22,536 nucleotides of DNA from Cruorifilaria tuberocauda (taxonomy: Eukaryota > Nematoda > Chromadorea > Rhabditida > Onchocercidae): contig JABVXU010000749.1 in the NCBI GenBank assembly GCA_013365365.1, forward strand, positions 1 to 22,536, read 5' to 3'. Below, one piece after another: positions 21,082 through 22,536 of this stretch. How positions within the stretch are numbered: the stretch's first letter is position 1; every line of letters begins with the position of its first letter. The notes under the pieces were generated by a model. That model did not search any database, was not told the DNA's origin, and saw nothing but the letters and a program-made list of their open reading frames with translations. Position numbers and translations under genes: made by a program.

Positions 21082-21675
21082 GGTTTGGAAATTTTATACG
21101 TATTTGTAGTGCTAAATTATTATTGTCAAATGCGCTGCGCCTATTTATTAGCATTTCAGAAGTAAACTGAATGTGTTTGTTTGTATTGCAAAATTCCAAT
21201 CCAAAATGAGTCAATGTATTCAAATTTAATTATTCTAAAAGCATATTCAATTTTATTTATATATTATATATGAAAAATATATGAATTTATAATGATTATT
21301 GTTAAAGTTAAGCTAGAAGCTTATTTAACTTTAAAAGGAATTCATGATAAAAGATGTGCTGCTATCGGTTTTAATAGTTAAAATTATTGAAATTTTTGTT
21401 AGCAAGGTCAGTTTTACAACAATTCTTGTCATATGAAGAAATTTGTACGGATTATAGATTCTTTTTTTTTTCCTCAATTTCATTAGTTTCTATTCATAAC
21501 GGTTTCAAACATCTGAATGCTTATCAAAATGAAAGAATTAAACTTGTTTACTTTTCGAATTTCATGATTCCAATCAAATAAAACTGATTTTCATCCTGTT
21601 TGAACTTTAACTACTTCTTACTTAATTATTGAACAGAGAGTAAATGAAAAAATTCAATAACAGGTGTGTGAGTAA

Positions 21676-21709
21676 GCGCGTACATGTGCGTATATACGAC
21701 ATGTATATG
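21676..21709. repeat. Alternating purine-pyrimidine tract with nested palindrome
   Basis: Positions 21676-21698 alternate purine and pyrimidine without a break, and 21699-21709 alternate again after one step. TACATGT (21681-21687) and ACATGTA (21699-21705) are inverted arms around CGTATATACG, itself a palindrome. The tract is rich in CpG and GpC compared with its flanks. Confidence 0.7.
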
Positions 21710-22216
21710 AGAAATGTTTTAAATTTGCTTATAAAAATTCAAAGCTTTAAAATCCGACATTGAATTTGTGTCTAAAAATTTTCTTTACAATTTTTACCTT
21801 ATCATTATCATTTTCAAACTATCACAAATACTCTTTTCTGACATTTATCTCCTAAACTGTATTTCATGGTAAGAAAAAAGAAACTAACTTATCTTTTTCT
21901 GCTTTATTAACTTTTTCTTTCTGTTTATAAAGCATTTTTAATTTACTCATTATAAAAGTCAAATCTTTTTTTCATATTTATGATTGCTAATATTCATCCA
22001 TAATTTTTTTCAATATAATAAGAGTAAAATGAATGATATTAAAGTTTAATAATTTACGATCATATCTTCCTTTTTCCTCGAAAAGCTCAATTTATTACTC
22101 AGCATCTTTTAGTATTTTGAAATTTCTTTTAGGTTAAGTTATTCATTCATCTTCAAGAATTTATATTCTAAAACGTTTAATTTATCATTTTTTTCATTTA
22201 TTTTTAGAATCCACAA

Positions 22217-22229
22217 CTATATATATATA
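22217..22229. repeat. TA dinucleotide microsatellite
   Basis: A short TATATA run in non-coding DNA; similar short runs occur near 4066 and 20447. Confidence 0.5.
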
Positions 22230-22522
22230 ACATCATCGATGAATATTCAGTAACCTGTCGAATAGTATAAATTAAAATGGTTGATATTATAGGCTTCTAT
22301 CGAGAAGAATTACCTGCAATATTATTGCTGCATTAGACGATAGAATTTATGTGTAAGCAGACTTCAATACTTCGCTTAAAATAAGCATACATTATTTATT
22401 CAAAAATATTCGATACATACAATAAACTGCAGTTAGATAATCATAAATATAAAATTTGATGAGATTTCATTTATTGGTATATATTGAAGAAATTTTGGAT
22501 TGCAGAGATAATTTATTCTTCT

Positions 22523-22536
22523 ATAATAATAATAAT
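22523..22536. repeat. ATA/TAA trinucleotide repeat at the window edge
   Basis: The window ends inside a run of ATAATAAT units, so its full length cannot be seen. Confidence 0.6.

Larger units (their letters stand above)
17987..22536. other. Gene-poor upstream flank of CCDC93
   Basis: Apart from the CT tract near 18.1 kb, this is AT-rich sequence with frequent stops. The open frame at 20609-20830 on the plus strand (74 codons, TTG start) is the longest but is unrecognised and hydrophobic/AT-driven. The CCDC93 promoter is expected within the first few hundred bases. Confidence 0.5.

Noticed and set aside
1..22536. tRNA, rRNA, spliced-leader RNA, CRISPR, transposon or Wolbachia-type insertion
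   Set aside because: I looked for T-loop-like GGTTCGA patterns, the filarial SL core, long repeats and GC-rich bacterial-type ORFs and found none convincing. A covariance-model search would be needed to exclude small RNAs.

Overview
This window is eukaryotic nuclear DNA, very AT-rich, with short genes cut by many small introns that end in TTTCAG-like acceptors. With the protein content, this fits a nematode. A filarial or other low-GC parasitic clade is my best guess, but that is inferred from composition and splice style, not from a marker gene. I saw no rRNA, tRNA, CRISPR, transposase, viral or bacterial-type gene.

All three recognisable genes lie on the minus strand between about 5.1 and 17.9 kb. 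In order of transcription they are: (1) a CCDC93 orthologue (17855 to 13656, 16 coding exons, 606 aa), a subunit of the Commander/CCC endosomal recycling complex; (2) RNASEH2A, the catalytic subunit of RNase H2 (13070 to 10855, 7 exons, 306 aa); (3) CLPTM1L/CRR9 (9533 to 5108, 12 exons, 572 aa), an ER multi-pass protein of the CLPTM1 family linked to GPI-anchor precursor scrambling. I rebuilt each model exon by exon. Every intron has GT..AG ends, and the reading phase closes across all 32 introns.

The genes are 585 and 1321 bp apart, start codon to preceding stop. Each has an AG acceptor-like site a short way before its ATG, and AATAAA lies 3' of each stop. This makes a trans-spliced operon possible but not proven. 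A weaker two-exon ORF (4979 to 4453, 96 aa, unrecognised) follows CLPTM1L by 128 bp and may be a fourth cistron or a decayed gene fragment. The three functions (endosomal cargo recycling, ribonucleotide excision, GPI-lipid flipping) share no obvious pathway, so any linkage would be for expression rather than a common function.

The flanks (1 to about 4450, and about 17.9 to 22.5 kb) are AT-rich and appear gene-poor. They hold microsatellites, short direct repeats, palindromes and a purine/pyrimidine-alternating tract. The most unusual structures are a partial duplicate of the first coding exon of CCDC93 103 bp upstream of the original, a uORF overlapping the CCDC93 start codon, a relaxed 5' splice-site pattern (13 of 32 introns begin GTT), and the possible fourth cistron.
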